In this document: piece after piece, positions 20,485 through 28,972 of the stretch
How the letters are laid out: every line of letters begins with the position of its first letter
How positions within the stretch are numbered: the first letter of the stretch is position 1
Origin: a virus
Virus record (IMG/VR): IMGVR_UViG_3300049489_000453
Location: 1-30,999 of that record
Direction: 5' to 3' (one strand)
DNA length: 30,999 nt
The notes under the pieces: generated by a model
What the model was told of the DNA's origin: nothing
Database searches by the model: none
Seen by the model: the letters and a program-made list of their open reading frames with translations, nothing else
Program-made: the position numbers and the translations under genes

Positions 20485-20910
20485 ATGGGTGCGATTGATC
20501 GTCTATTATCTAAAATTGAACCAGGAGAAGTCCTGAATCGAATCGGCCTACGTTTAACGAATCGAATCAAGCTAAATATTACTCGTCAACGGGTCGTCGA
20601 TTCTGGAAAAATGAGAGCATCGACTACTTTTAATATAACTGGAAGCAAACTACAGGTCGGAATTTTTGGCGTCAAATATGCCAAGTTTCACGAGTTCGGA
20701 ACCAAGCCAAGTATTAAAATGGCGCGTTGGATTTTTGCAAACCTTAAGCGACGCGGCAAGCGAAGCTCTAAGGGTGTAATCGAGTGGGGAGGTTCAGGGA
20801 GGAATCGAACTGCACGAATAAAGGCTAGGCCTTTTTTTAGACCGTCGATTGAACAAGAAAAGCAATACATTTCTGATATAATTCGATCATACTATTTAGG
20901 AAATAAATAA
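20485..20910 (+). CDS. head-tail joining/tail completion protein, HK97 gp10-like
   Basis: This encodes 141 residues. The family marks are present: YAKFHEFGTKPSIKMARWIF at about 65-84 and KARPFFRPSIEQEKQYI at about 113-129, with the N-terminal helix followed by a strand pair containing QVGIFGVKYAKFHE. HK97 gp10-like proteins join the connector to the tail. The insert between the two motifs (RRGKRSSKGVIEWGGSGRNR) is basic and flexible. It starts right after the connector stop and shares its last base with the next start (TAATG-type). Confidence 0.85.
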   Translation: MGAIDRLLSKIEPGEVLNRIGLRLTNRIKLNITRQRVVDSGKMRASTTFNITGSKLQVGIFGVKYAKFHEFGTKPSIKMARWIFANLKRRGKRSSKGVIEWGGSGRNRTARIKARPFFRPSIEQEKQYISDIIRSYYLGNK

Positions 20911-21347
20911 TGGCTGGCATAGATAGCGAGATCTTAGACGCGCTAGAAACGACCCTTACGGCTTTGCCTTGGGTCAAAAAAGTCAACACCGAGGAAATTG
21001 TCCTAGGATTTTCTGAGGCCGAGGAACACGAAGTTCCTTTGATTCAGGTTTATGGGCTTGGTCAAAGAATCGAGATGGAACGCTCACGGATTAAAACCTA
21101 TTGGACTATTGTGGTCGAACTAGTCTTAAGGTCAAGTTATTCAAATTCCGTTAATATGAGGACTCTTTTGGACTATCGCCAAGAGATAGAACAAGCTATC
21201 GGCGGGAACGCAAACCTTGGCATACCTGGAGTAATTCACGTAGCCTACACAGGGAATTCGGACGATATCAGATTAGCCAAGCCTTTTTATGTGACAGAAT
21301 TAGAATTTGAGGTACAATATTATAAACCGTATACCGGATTTTGCTAA
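20910..21347 (+). CDS. probable tail terminator protein
   Basis: This encodes 145 residues immediately after the gp10-like gene and before the tail tube, the canonical slot of the tail terminator. The fold pattern agrees: an N-terminal helix (DSEILDALETTLTALPWV), strands (LIQVYGLGQRIEMER, YWTIVVELVLRSSY), a long helix (MRTLLDYRQEIEQAIG) and final strands (FYVTELEFEVQYY). Terminators cap the last tube ring and fix tail length together with the tape measure. Assignment is by position and secondary-structure pattern, not by a catalytic motif. Confidence 0.68.
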   Translation: MAGIDSEILDALETTLTALPWVKKVNTEEIVLGFSEAEEHEVPLIQVYGLGQRIEMERSRIKTYWTIVVELVLRSSYSNSVNMRTLLDYRQEIEQAIGGNANLGIPGVIHVAYTGNSDDIRLAKPFYVTELEFEVQYYKPYTGFC

Positions 21348-21359
21348 TTTATTTTAAAC

Positions 21360-21382
21360 AGTCAAGGAATGACTATTTTTTA
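21360..21382 (+). terminator. weak terminator-like hairpin before the tail-tube gene
   Basis: AGTCA (21360-21364) and TGACT (21370-21374) form a 5-bp stem with a five-base loop, followed by ATTTTTTT. The short stem suggests at most partial termination. Confidence 0.3.
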
Positions 21383-21396
21383 AAGGGATTTAAACA

Positions 21397-22623
21397 ATGG
21401 CCAAGAATTACAAAAGTATTTACGAATCGGCGCTAGATTCTAGCTCATTAAACCAAGCTTATTATTTGAAAAAAGAAGTAGTAAACGGAACTTTGATTGC
21501 TCCTGTCGGTGCAGATTTTTTCTACACCTTAGCGGGCGGATCCTTGTCGTTTAGTCAACCAATTGAGCCTAGTGCACATAGGTCTGGGCGACACAATAAC
21601 AACACCATTAAAAAGAAAAAAGCTTTGGAATGGTCTATCCCCGTATATGTGAATATCGACACCGGGGTAGCTGCTGGCGCAACTGAACTTGAGCCTGCAA
21701 TTGCAACTCTTTGGGAATCTGCTTTAGGAAGAAAAACAATTTCTTCTGGCGTGATTTTTGATTCTGTAAACGATCCTAGCATTACCTTTTCTCTTTTTGA
21801 AGTCGGCGACATGTGGGCAAAGCAAGGTTTTGGTTGCTTTGTAGACCAAGCAGAAATCAGCCTTCCTGGTGACGGCGAATCGCAAATAACATTCTCTGGA
21901 ATGGGCGTTGAGTCTTTCCTTGTAGGAATTTCTGCATCTTCAACGGCAAACACAGGAAATACAGTAACCGTTGAGACCGGTCACGGTAAAAGGTTCCCGG
22001 TCGGATCTTATGTTATGATCATCAAAGACGACGGCGTTACCCGTTCAACAGACACTCCCACAGGATCGCCTAGAAAAGTTGTTTCCGTTGCTGGTGATGT
22101 TGTTACCTTAGACGGTGCAGCTCTTACAGATGCAGACGGAACGACTAACGATGTTTATTTAGTTTATTACGAGCCAACGGGCGCGGTAGGAATCGACAAC
22201 CCACAAACTGGACTTGTCGGCGAGTTTACTTCTGCAACTATGGGCGGCCAATGCGTACGTTCTGCGACAATTACAATTGCAAACGGAAACGAAGCACAGA
22301 ACTTCTGCTTTGGAACCGACGCACTTTCTGGCTCAATCTTTGTACCAGCAAGTCGCCTAGAGGTATCTTGCTCGGTTGAAATCAACCTAAACAAGCAAAA
22401 CGTCGGTCTATATAACGACATCCAGGCCTTCTTGCCTCAAGATTTGTTGTTTGTTCTTGGTCTTTCTACGACTCGTCACCTAGAAATTGATCTACCTAAA
22501 GTCATTTTCCAGGTTCCGTCGATCGAAGTCCCAGAATCCGGTTCGATTCCTGTAACTTTTGAAGGCACAGCTTACCAAACAAGTTTGGGAGCAGCCGACG
22601 AAGTAACCGTTTCCTACAAATAA
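21397..22623 (+). CDS. major tail tube protein with an inserted surface domain
   Basis: This encodes 408 residues starting at an ATG after AAAGGGA and followed by a strong terminator, as highly expressed tube genes usually are. It is beta-rich throughout. Tube-like segments are seen at 20-175 (YYLKKEVVNGT, GGSLSFSQPIEPSAHRSGR, ISLPGDGESQITFSGMG) and 265-408 (CSVEINLNKQN, IEVPESGSIPVTFEGTAYQT). Between them, residues 182-262 look like an inserted module (TVTVETGHGKRFPVGSYVMI ... KVVSVAGDVVTLDGAAL). Subunits stack into the tube through which DNA passes. At 408 residues it is longer than typical 150-250-residue tube proteins, the insertion accounting for part of the excess. Confidence 0.82.
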   Translation: MAKNYKSIYESALDSSSLNQAYYLKKEVVNGTLIAPVGADFFYTLAGGSLSFSQPIEPSAHRSGRHNNNTIKKKKALEWSIPVYVNIDTGVAAGATELEPAIATLWESALGRKTISSGVIFDSVNDPSITFSLFEVGDMWAKQGFGCFVDQAEISLPGDGESQITFSGMGVESFLVGISASSTANTGNTVTVETGHGKRFPVGSYVMIIKDDGVTRSTDTPTGSPRKVVSVAGDVVTLDGAALTDADGTTNDVYLVYYEPTGAVGIDNPQTGLVGEFTSATMGGQCVRSATITIANGNEAQNFCFGTDALSGSIFVPASRLEVSCSVEINLNKQNVGLYNDIQAFLPQDLLFVLGLSTTRHLEIDLPKVIFQVPSIEVPESGSIPVTFEGTAYQTSLGAADEVTVSYK

Positions 22624-22643
22624 TTTTATTGATTATTTAAGAG

Positions 22644-22668
22644 ACAGGGCTTTATGCCCTGTTTTTTT
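22644..22668 (+). terminator. intrinsic terminator after the tail-tube gene
   Basis: A perfect 7-bp stem, ACAGGGC (22644-22650) with GCCCTGT (22656-22662), has a five-base loop and a run of Ts to 22668. It should limit expression of the downstream tail genes relative to the tube protein. Confidence 0.85.
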
Positions 22669-22683
22669 ATCACAAAAACTGTG

Positions 22684-22689
22684 TATAAT
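22684..22689 (+). promoter_or_regulatory. TATAAT box ahead of the tail chaperone gene
   Basis: TATAAT lies 29 bases before the chaperone ATG, directly after the tube terminator, where a restart promoter would be useful. The -35 region falls in the terminator T-run and has no good match, so the promoter is tentative. Confidence 0.3.
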
Positions 22690-22718
22690 AAGCGAAACAC
22701 ACTTAAAGGAATTAAGTC

Positions 22719-23195
22719 ATGGCTTTAGTATTTAACGCAATCGTATCTCGCGAACTAAAAGTAATTAGCTCAAAAGACGAATCCCTTTTAGACGTAACCC
22801 AAGAACAGTACGACGACTATTTAAAAGACCTTGACGAGTCTAAGCTTGTCTTTAAAGAAGGCGAAAAACCTACTTATTTTATACTTAAAACCGTATCTAG
22901 CCAGAAAGAAATTCTTGAGCAGAAAGACGCTCAAACTTCTATGGCTATGAAGGCTCAAAAGACTGGCGACGCTCCAATTTACTCTATGATGGCTGGGACT
23001 GTAAGACCCGCCTTGAAAGACATGATTACAGACGGAGTCAGCCAAATTATCAAAGACAAATCCGGTTTAGCTAGCGAAGAGTTTATGGCTTGGTTATCCC
23101 AGACAGATATTATTGCCGACCTTTATCGAGCATTAGAAGCAGCTAAGGGCGTAACTGATGTTGAACTTGCTAAAAAAAAATCAGCGCACTTATAG
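22719..23195 (+). CDS. tail assembly chaperone, short form (gpG-like)
   Basis: This encodes 158 residues starting at an ATG after TTAAAGGA, following the tube terminator. It begins with strands (ALVFNAIVSRELKVISSK) followed by helices and an acidic, helical C-terminus ending AKKKSAHL. Position between tube and tape measure and the slippery A9 run near its end (23172-23180) identify it as the gpG-type chaperone that coats the tape measure during tail assembly. It would be the abundant product; a minority of ribosomes shift to make the longer form. No enzymatic motif. Confidence 0.82.
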   Translation: MALVFNAIVSRELKVISSKDESLLDVTQEQYDDYLKDLDESKLVFKEGEKPTYFILKTVSSQKEILEQKDAQTSMAMKAQKTGDAPIYSMMAGTVRPALKDMITDGVSQIIKDKSGLASEEFMAWLSQTDIIADLYRALEAAKGVTDVELAKKKSAHL

Positions 23196-23620
23196 ACCTT
23201 TCTAACGCGGATCACAAGGAACTTGCAACCAAAGGCAGAAACTTTAATTGTGTTGGTTGCAAAGTTCAAAAACTTAGAAGATGCCAGGAAGACAGGTGGG
23301 ACTTTACAGAAAAGGACGCTAATTTTTTCCCGATGCGAATTCACGACGGTGGGGAATTGTTCGGATTTTGTCCAGGAAAAGCAACTTGGGATCAAGAAAC
23401 AATTGTTTTATATCGAAGTTTAATCGTAGCTCGAACGTGTGGTATAATGTGGGAAGACGGTTCGTTGTCGAATCAGCCTGCTTGGTGGGTAAATCTATTG
23501 AGCTGGTTCATACAGAAATACGACCACGAGGTTTTTGCATCTAGGGCCAGGATGGTTCTAGGCGATGGGAAGACAAAACCAGGCAAAGGAGCTGCGAAAA
23601 ATGGCGGTAAATCGAGATGA
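22719..23620 (+). CDS. tail assembly chaperone, long form by -1 frameshift (gpGT-like)
   Basis: After 154 codons, ribosomes slipping back one base on the A9 run continue in the -1 frame from ATC at 23180 to TGA at 23618-23620, adding 146 residues for a 300-residue fusion. That frame is open over the whole stretch and has no ribosome site or early ATG of its own (first ATG at 23333), so fusion is the natural reading. The extension contains C-x2-C-x7-C (extension residues 24, 27, 35), then FGFC (64) and RTCG (87), suggesting a metal-binding knuckle, and ends with a basic Gly/Lys-rich tail. In lambda the GT form recruits the tube protein to the tape measure. The end overlaps the tape-measure start by 20 bases. 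Confidence 0.8.
23172..23180 (+). other. programmed -1 frameshift site (A9 slippery run)
   Basis: Nine consecutive A residues read as three Lys codons lie 13 bases before the zero-frame stop, containing the slippery heptamer A-AAA-AAA. The downstream -1 frame is open for 146 codons. No strong stimulatory hairpin is obvious after the site. Confidence 0.8.
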
Positions 23621-26600
23621 TCTTTCCATAAATATAAGCGTAGAATCCGAAGACGCGAAAAAAGCCTTATCTAGCGTAAGTAAGCAACTTTCCGAACTAG
23701 ATAAGATGGCCGTTGACTCTGGTAAATCTATAAAAGATTTGTCCGGAGTCTTTTCTAAATTCGGCGCTGGGATGATCGTCGCGAATCAGGTGCTAGAAGT
23801 TTTTGGAAAAATTCAAGGCACGGTAGCAAAGGCTTTAGAACTAACCGCACAAAGAGCCATTAAATTAGAAACAAGTATTGCGCGAATTTCTACAATACTT
23901 ACTCCCACGGAAAAGGCGCAACTCAATCTAAATGAAGCTATCCTTGGAATGCGTGCAGCCTTTGGAACCGATCTTGAGCAAATAGCGGGCGGCCTTTATG
24001 AGTCGATTGATAACAATGCAATTGGTGCAAAAAATTCTATTTTATTTTTAAACGAGGCACAAAAGCTAGCTATTGCTACAGGAAAAGGATTAACAGAGAC
24101 CGCCGACGAACTAGGGCGAGTCATTGCAGCTTACGGTATGAGCGCCGAGGATGCGGCGCACGCAAGCGACGTTCTTCTTGTTGCCTCTCGTGAGGGTTCG
24201 GTCGGGATTGATCAGCTAATAAAATCCACAAGTCAAATGAGCGACGTTGCAAGCCAGGCAGGCGCTTCTTTTGAGGAATTTACTTTCGGCGTTGCAGCTT
24301 TGACTACGTCTGGGATAAGCGGACAAAAAGCTACGGCATATTTGACAGAAGCAATCACGGCGATTATTACACCGGCCGAGGATATGAAAAACATTATATC
24401 TAGCCTTGGTTTTGAGAGCGGGAAAGCCTTAATTCAAACTAAAGGACTAGCTGGCGCAATTGAATTAATTTCATCTAAGACAGACGGATCGGAAGAAAGT
24501 CTTAAGAACCTTTTCGGATCCATTAAAGTCGGAAGCTCGGTCGTGCAGCTTGCTTCTGGTGAAATGAGAAAAACATTTGACGGAATGTTTAAAACAGTCG
24601 CAGAAGGCTCTTTAACGACTCAAGACGCATTTGAGAAAATGAGTAAGACTACAGAACAATCCATGAAAGTCATGGAAGGCCGTGTTGACGTAGCGTTTAC
24701 CAAAATAGGACAAGTTGTTAATTCTGTTTTATTGCCGGCTGTAATAGGAATTGGAAACGCATTCGCTTCTTTCTCTGAGCGCATAGCCGCAATTGATTTT
24801 GCTGGTCTTACAAAAACATTGTGGGACTTGGTTAAAGTAATCGGAGCGGTCGGAATTGCAATCGAAGCAACTTTATTAGCCATGGGCGCTGGTACTTTTG
24901 TAATCGGCGGACTGGCGACGGCAATCGGAGCCGCGGCCACAGCATCGTTTGCCTTTATAGCCGCATGGTCGCCTGTTATTCTTGCCGTCGGAGCTGCGGT
25001 TGTTGCCCTAGACTTACTTATAGCAAACTTCAATATTTTAATCGGTAAACAAAAAGAATTTTCTGGCGGTTTTTTCGGCAAGGTTTTAACCGAAGGTAAA
25101 AAGCTCATGTTCGGTCTTGGAGAGGAAACGAAAAAGACAGCCGACGAAGTTAAAAACTTAGACAAGACTGTATCTAGCGTCGGTCCAACGATTCAAAATG
25201 CTTTTGGTGGAATCGGTGTTGAGTTTCTTAAAAAAGCTACCGAAGGAATTAAGTCTTTAAAAGACATGACGACCAAATACAGCGAGGAACTTAAAAAACT
25301 AGCAACAGCTCGCGGTCTTACTGGCGATTCTGAGATGCAAAAGATCGAAGCACAAAGACAGTTTGGGCTCGAACAAATACGCATGATTGAAACGCAAGCG
25401 CAAAAAGCTGGGATTTTAACGGCAGCAAATAAGCAGCTAATAAAAGATTTAGAAGAAGCAAAAAAGAAAGTAAATGAGCTAGCTAGGGCGCAGCGTATTG
25501 CGTCAAATAACGCAAGTATACTTGGAGATTTAGACAAAACTAAAAAAGATCTTGTAGACATAACTAATGAAAACATGGAAGCAAATACCAGAATTTATTC
25601 TATGTATAAAAACGAGTTTGATATTTTACAAGATCAAGTCGATGCCGCTATTAGAAAAAACAATATAGAAATCGAAAGATTTGATATCGAGACAAAACTA
25701 ATAGAAGCAAAAAGAGATCAGCTAGTAAAAGACAAGGCAAGTACAGAAGAAATACAGAAAGCAAATGATTTACTAAACGAGCGGGCAGGAATAAAGGCGG
25801 CGAAAAAAGAAAGAAATGAAATAATAACAGCAGACGCTAGAGGAAAAGTTGAATCGGCTGGAATTGGAATTGCTAACAGCATTGTATCTTCTATGGCAAG
25901 CGGCGCGGATGCTTTAGTCGGAACAATTATAAGCACGGTAGGAAAAGCTTTTGGACCCATTGGAGATATCGTGGCTGGGCTTATAAACGTATTTAGAAAC
26001 GGTTACGAGTTCATGAAGAATTTAGGCAAAGAGCTGATAATGATAATTGTAGAACTACCTTTAATGATAGCCGAAGGGATTGTTGGGCTTGTCGAAGGAA
26101 TATTAGAGGCGGTTGTCAATACACTAGCCGATCCTGAAAAGCTTGGCAGAATCTTAACAGCATTTACAAGCATGATACCTAAAGTTCTTGGCGCGATTGC
26201 CAGGGCTTTGCCAGGTATAATGAGAACAATTTTTTCTGTTAAGTTCTGGGCAGACATGATAAGCAGCGCGTTTGTTGCCTTAAGAGATTCATTTCTTGGG
26301 ATGTTCGGCTCTATTTTTGGAATGTTTAAGGGCATATCTAAAAATATTACTAAGGGATTTACGGATGGTGTTAAGGCTGGCCTAGATCAGCTTGCGGGAT
26401 TTGGTCAAAAAGTTTTTGCGGTTGTTGCAGATGTTGCAGGAATGGCAAGCGGTCAATCTGCATCTAGCGGCGGCGGTAAAAGTATTGAAGAAGCTATGAA
26501 AAAGGCAGGATCTTGGTGGGCTGGGTTTGTAAAAAATACGTCTAAGTTTTTGTTTGATTTATTCTGGGGAATTGTAGACATAATTGGTACCGTCATGGGC

Positions 26601-28040
26601 GAGCTGATGAAAATAATCGACCTTGTATTCTCTATCCCAGAAAAAATATTTAAGGCCATCGGCGATATTATTATGTTCCTATGGGAAGGCATAAAACAGC
26701 TTCCAGGCTTTTTAATTGACGCAGTAATAGGACTATTTGACGCAGTAATAGGATTGATAGAATCTATTTGGCCGATAATCAAGGCAGTAATAATAGATCC
26801 TTTCGTGGCTATTTTCAATCAGCTTGCCACGGTTATTTCTGATATAGGAAAGGCAGTATATGAGGGCGTCATAAAGCCAATTTTCGACGCTTTCTCAAAT
26901 CTTGCATCTTGGTTATTCGAAGCATTTAGTAAGGTCTGGAATTTCATAATAGAGCTCCCTGGAAAGCTAGTTGATGGGATTGCTCAAATCGGGACGGGCC
27001 TTTGGACCGCAATCCAAAAAGTTCCGGAATTTCTAAAAAATGCTGCAAGTGGTCTAGTAAATGGGCTTACAGAAGGAATCAAAGAAGTTGGAGAAAAAGT
27101 CAAGACAATCATAATCGAGCCTATTTCAAAAATAGGTAAATCAATTTGGGAAGGCATAGAAAAAATTGGTACAGACGTGAGTAATTTTTTCAAAAAGCTT
27201 TTTAGCTTTCCAGAGTCTAAGGGAACGGTAGAAAAATGGGCCAACTTTGATATACCTGTTTTAAGGTTTGCAGAGGGCGGTAATGTTCCAGGTCAGCCAA
27301 AAGTATTTGGCGACTCATACAAAAATGACAGCGTTCCTGCTTTGTTGTCGCCTGGTGAATATGTTCTGCCTAGATCTATAACAAAAAATCAAAAACTTTT
27401 TGACTGGATTATGCAGATTGTTCAGACTGGAAAGTTGCCTGAAATGCACGCATTCGGAATTAAGGACGCAGTAAATGTTGGTAAACAATTTGTTACTGAT
27501 ACTAAGCAATCATTTGTTGAAGTAAGAGATAAAGTTACAAGCGCGTCAATACCGCCGCAGGTCAGGGCAATCTATGATTGGATAAATGAAAATATTGGCG
27601 GAATTGACATAGGAAACTTTATAAAAAACCCTATAGGCGAAGCCACAAAAATATTTGAAAGGTCTATTGGCAGATATTTTAAAGGTAGATCAGAAAGCAT
27701 ACTTAAGGGGATCATGGGCAACAAATTTCACCAAGGCGGACTAGTCGGATCTTATGCCTTTGGCGGGGAAGTTCCCGCGATGCTTCAATCTGGTGAGTTT
27801 GTAATGAATCGTCGCGCGGTTTCAAATATCGGGGAATCGAATCTAGGAAATATGAATCTAGGCCGATCAGGATCATTCGGACAAGGCGACACGACGATTA
27901 ATATTGATTTAAAAATAGACACTGAACAGCCGATTGACGAGGCATTTATAAAGTCTAAACTTATTCCAAGTCTTAAAAAAGAGCTTAGGGATTCATCGTT
28001 GCGTGGTGAATTTATTATGAGCCAGAAAGGGCTAAGATAA
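23601..28040 (+). CDS. tail tape measure protein
   Basis: ATG 23601 follows AAAGGAG and gives 1,479 residues; the frame is open upstream to 23565 but lacks a better start. Residues 90-320 resemble the TP901-type tape-measure core (ARISTILTPTEKAQLNLNEA, LNEAQKLAIATGKGLTETAD, GVAALTTSGISGQKA). Hydrophobic stretches at about 400-485 and 750-900 may insert into the host membrane. A coiled coil covers 560-740. Repeats of the type W-x-x-I-x-x-L/V-P follow at about 1025, 1111, 1133 and 1181. Two Gly-rich anchors (SVPALLSPGEYVLPRS near 1245 and VPAMLQSGEFVMNRR near 1393) are typical of the C-terminal part. By the usual 0.15 nm per residue it implies a tail of roughly 220 nm. Confidence 0.93.
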   Translation: MAVNRDDLSINISVESEDAKKALSSVSKQLSELDKMAVDSGKSIKDLSGVFSKFGAGMIVANQVLEVFGKIQGTVAKALELTAQRAIKLETSIARISTILTPTEKAQLNLNEAILGMRAAFGTDLEQIAGGLYESIDNNAIGAKNSILFLNEAQKLAIATGKGLTETADELGRVIAAYGMSAEDAAHASDVLLVASREGSVGIDQLIKSTSQMSDVASQAGASFEEFTFGVAALTTSGISGQKATAYLTEAITAIITPAEDMKNIISSLGFESGKALIQTKGLAGAIELISSKTDGSEESLKNLFGSIKVGSSVVQLASGEMRKTFDGMFKTVAEGSLTTQDAFEKMSKTTEQSMKVMEGRVDVAFTKIGQVVNSVLLPAVIGIGNAFASFSERIAAIDFAGLTKTLWDLVKVIGAVGIAIEATLLAMGAGTFVIGGLATAIGAAATASFAFIAAWSPVILAVGAAVVALDLLIANFNILIGKQKEFSGGFFGKVLTEGKKLMFGLGEETKKTADEVKNLDKTVSSVGPTIQNAFGGIGVEFLKKATEGIKSLKDMTTKYSEELKKLATARGLTGDSEMQKIEAQRQFGLEQIRMIETQAQKAGILTAANKQLIKDLEEAKKKVNELARAQRIASNNASILGDLDKTKKDLVDITNENMEANTRIYSMYKNEFDILQDQVDAAIRKNNIEIERFDIETKLIEAKRDQLVKDKASTEEIQKANDLLNERAGIKAAKKERNEIITADARGKVESAGIGIANSIVSSMASGADALVGTIISTVGKAFGPIGDIVAGLINVFRNGYEFMKNLGKELIMIIVELPLMIAEGIVGLVEGILEAVVNTLADPEKLGRILTAFTSMIPKVLGAIARALPGIMRTIFSVKFWADMISSAFVALRDSFLGMFGSIFGMFKGISKNITKGFTDGVKAGLDQLAGFGQKVFAVVADVAGMASGQSASSGGGKSIEEAMKKAGSWWAGFVKNTSKFLFDLFWGIVDIIGTVMGELMKIIDLVFSIPEKIFKAIGDIIMFLWEGIKQLPGFLIDAVIGLFDAVIGLIESIWPIIKAVIIDPFVAIFNQLATVISDIGKAVYEGVIKPIFDAFSNLASWLFEAFSKVWNFIIELPGKLVDGIAQIGTGLWTAIQKVPEFLKNAASGLVNGLTEGIKEVGEKVKTIIIEPISKIGKSIWEGIEKIGTDVSNFFKKLFSFPESKGTVEKWANFDIPVLRFAEGGNVPGQPKVFGDSYKNDSVPALLSPGEYVLPRSITKNQKLFDWIMQIVQTGKLPEMHAFGIKDAVNVGKQFVTDTKQSFVEVRDKVTSASIPPQVRAIYDWINENIGGIDIGNFIKNPIGEATKIFERSIGRYFKGRSESILKGIMGNKFHQGGLVGSYAFGGEVPAMLQSGEFVMNRRAVSNIGESNLGNMNLGRSGSFGQGDTTINIDLKIDTEQPIDEAFIKSKLIPSLKKELRDSSLRGEFIMSQKGLR

Positions 28041-28972
28041 TGGCTGGCGGTTATTTAGAAGACCCGTATCTAGTATTTCCATACCTTGCGCCGGTAGCGG
28101 CCGGGAACTTGGTATCTGGCGCACAGTTTCAGGTGATAGTTGAGGAACGACTAGGCGCACAATTTAGGGCAGCGATTTATAATAATACCCAACTTAGGTT
28201 TATGTATGACTTTCCAAGTCGCGGAGATGGCACAACTTGGTCCGGAAGTTCGGCAACAAGTTCTAGTAATGCTTTTAGTCCTAATAATTTAAACACTGAT
28301 ATTGTAGAACAGGTTTGGCGTTCTTCTGCTGGGACCTCTCACACGCTACAATGTGTTCCAGGAACACCAGAATTTGTTTTAGTTGATACTTTCGCAATGC
28401 TTAACCACAACCTAACACTTGGTGCAACAATAACTTTTGAGGGGTCAAATAACGGAGTTACTTATCCGTTTTCTGTTTCTATAACGCCAGAACTAGAAAA
28501 TTGTTACTGGGTAAGTCCTGATCTACCGACAACAGCTTATAAATTCTGGCGCGTAAATATAAGCGACCCAAGCAATCCGGACGGCTATTTACAAATTGGA
28601 TCGATTGTTTTCGGGTCTTCTGTGATTTTTACATTAGCGGAAACATTTACCGACGATGTAAATTTTGGACTCAAACAGTTTGACGACAAAATCTATACAG
28701 AAGGATTTACAAACGTATCAAACGACCGGGGTCAAAAGAAATATTTAGGTTTAAATTTTGAGCTATTAAAGGCCAAAGACGCAAACTTTAAAAATCTTAG
28801 AACGCTATTTAAAGAGGCAGGGACTTTGTTAAAAGTTCTTTATATTCCTACTCCACAAGATCCGAGTGAGTTTGCAGTTTTTGCTAAAATGAAAGAAATT
28901 CCTCAAGAATCCCATAAACAAATGGGCGAGCGTTATGTATCTTTAAGCTTAGACTTGGACGAATCACTATGA
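28040..28972 (+). CDS. distal tail-type protein with discoidin-like domain
   Basis: This encodes 310 residues, coupled to the tape measure by TAATG. It occupies the place of the distal tail protein, which starts the tail tip. Residues 110-195 look like a jelly-roll of F5/8-discoidin type (FAMLNHNLTLGATITFEGSN, FWRVNISDPSNPDGYLQIGS), a carbohydrate-binding fold often found in tail tips. The C-terminal third (KYLGLNFELLKAKDANFKNL, YVSLSLDLDESL) is strand-rich and may belong to the ring-forming part. The stop overlaps the next start by four bases. The exact class (Dit or minor tail protein) is uncertain. Confidence 0.65.
   Translation: MAGGYLEDPYLVFPYLAPVAAGNLVSGAQFQVIVEERLGAQFRAAIYNNTQLRFMYDFPSRGDGTTWSGSSATSSSNAFSPNNLNTDIVEQVWRSSAGTSHTLQCVPGTPEFVLVDTFAMLNHNLTLGATITFEGSNNGVTYPFSVSITPELENCYWVSPDLPTTAYKFWRVNISDPSNPDGYLQIGSIVFGSSVIFTLAETFTDDVNFGLKQFDDKIYTEGFTNVSNDRGQKKYLGLNFELLKAKDANFKNLRTLFKEAGTLLKVLYIPTPQDPSEFAVFAKMKEIPQESHKQMGERYVSLSLDLDESL

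Noticed and set aside
23333-23620. Independent gene starting at ATG 23333
   Set aside because: No ribosome site, and the same frame is open back to the A9 slip site, so it is the C-terminal part of the frameshift fusion.
24620-26818. Series of leftward open frames opposite the tape measure gene
   Set aside because: Their Ser/Ile/Pro-rich translations are the usual antisense shadow of a helical Ala/Lys/Gly-rich gene; no starts or coupling.
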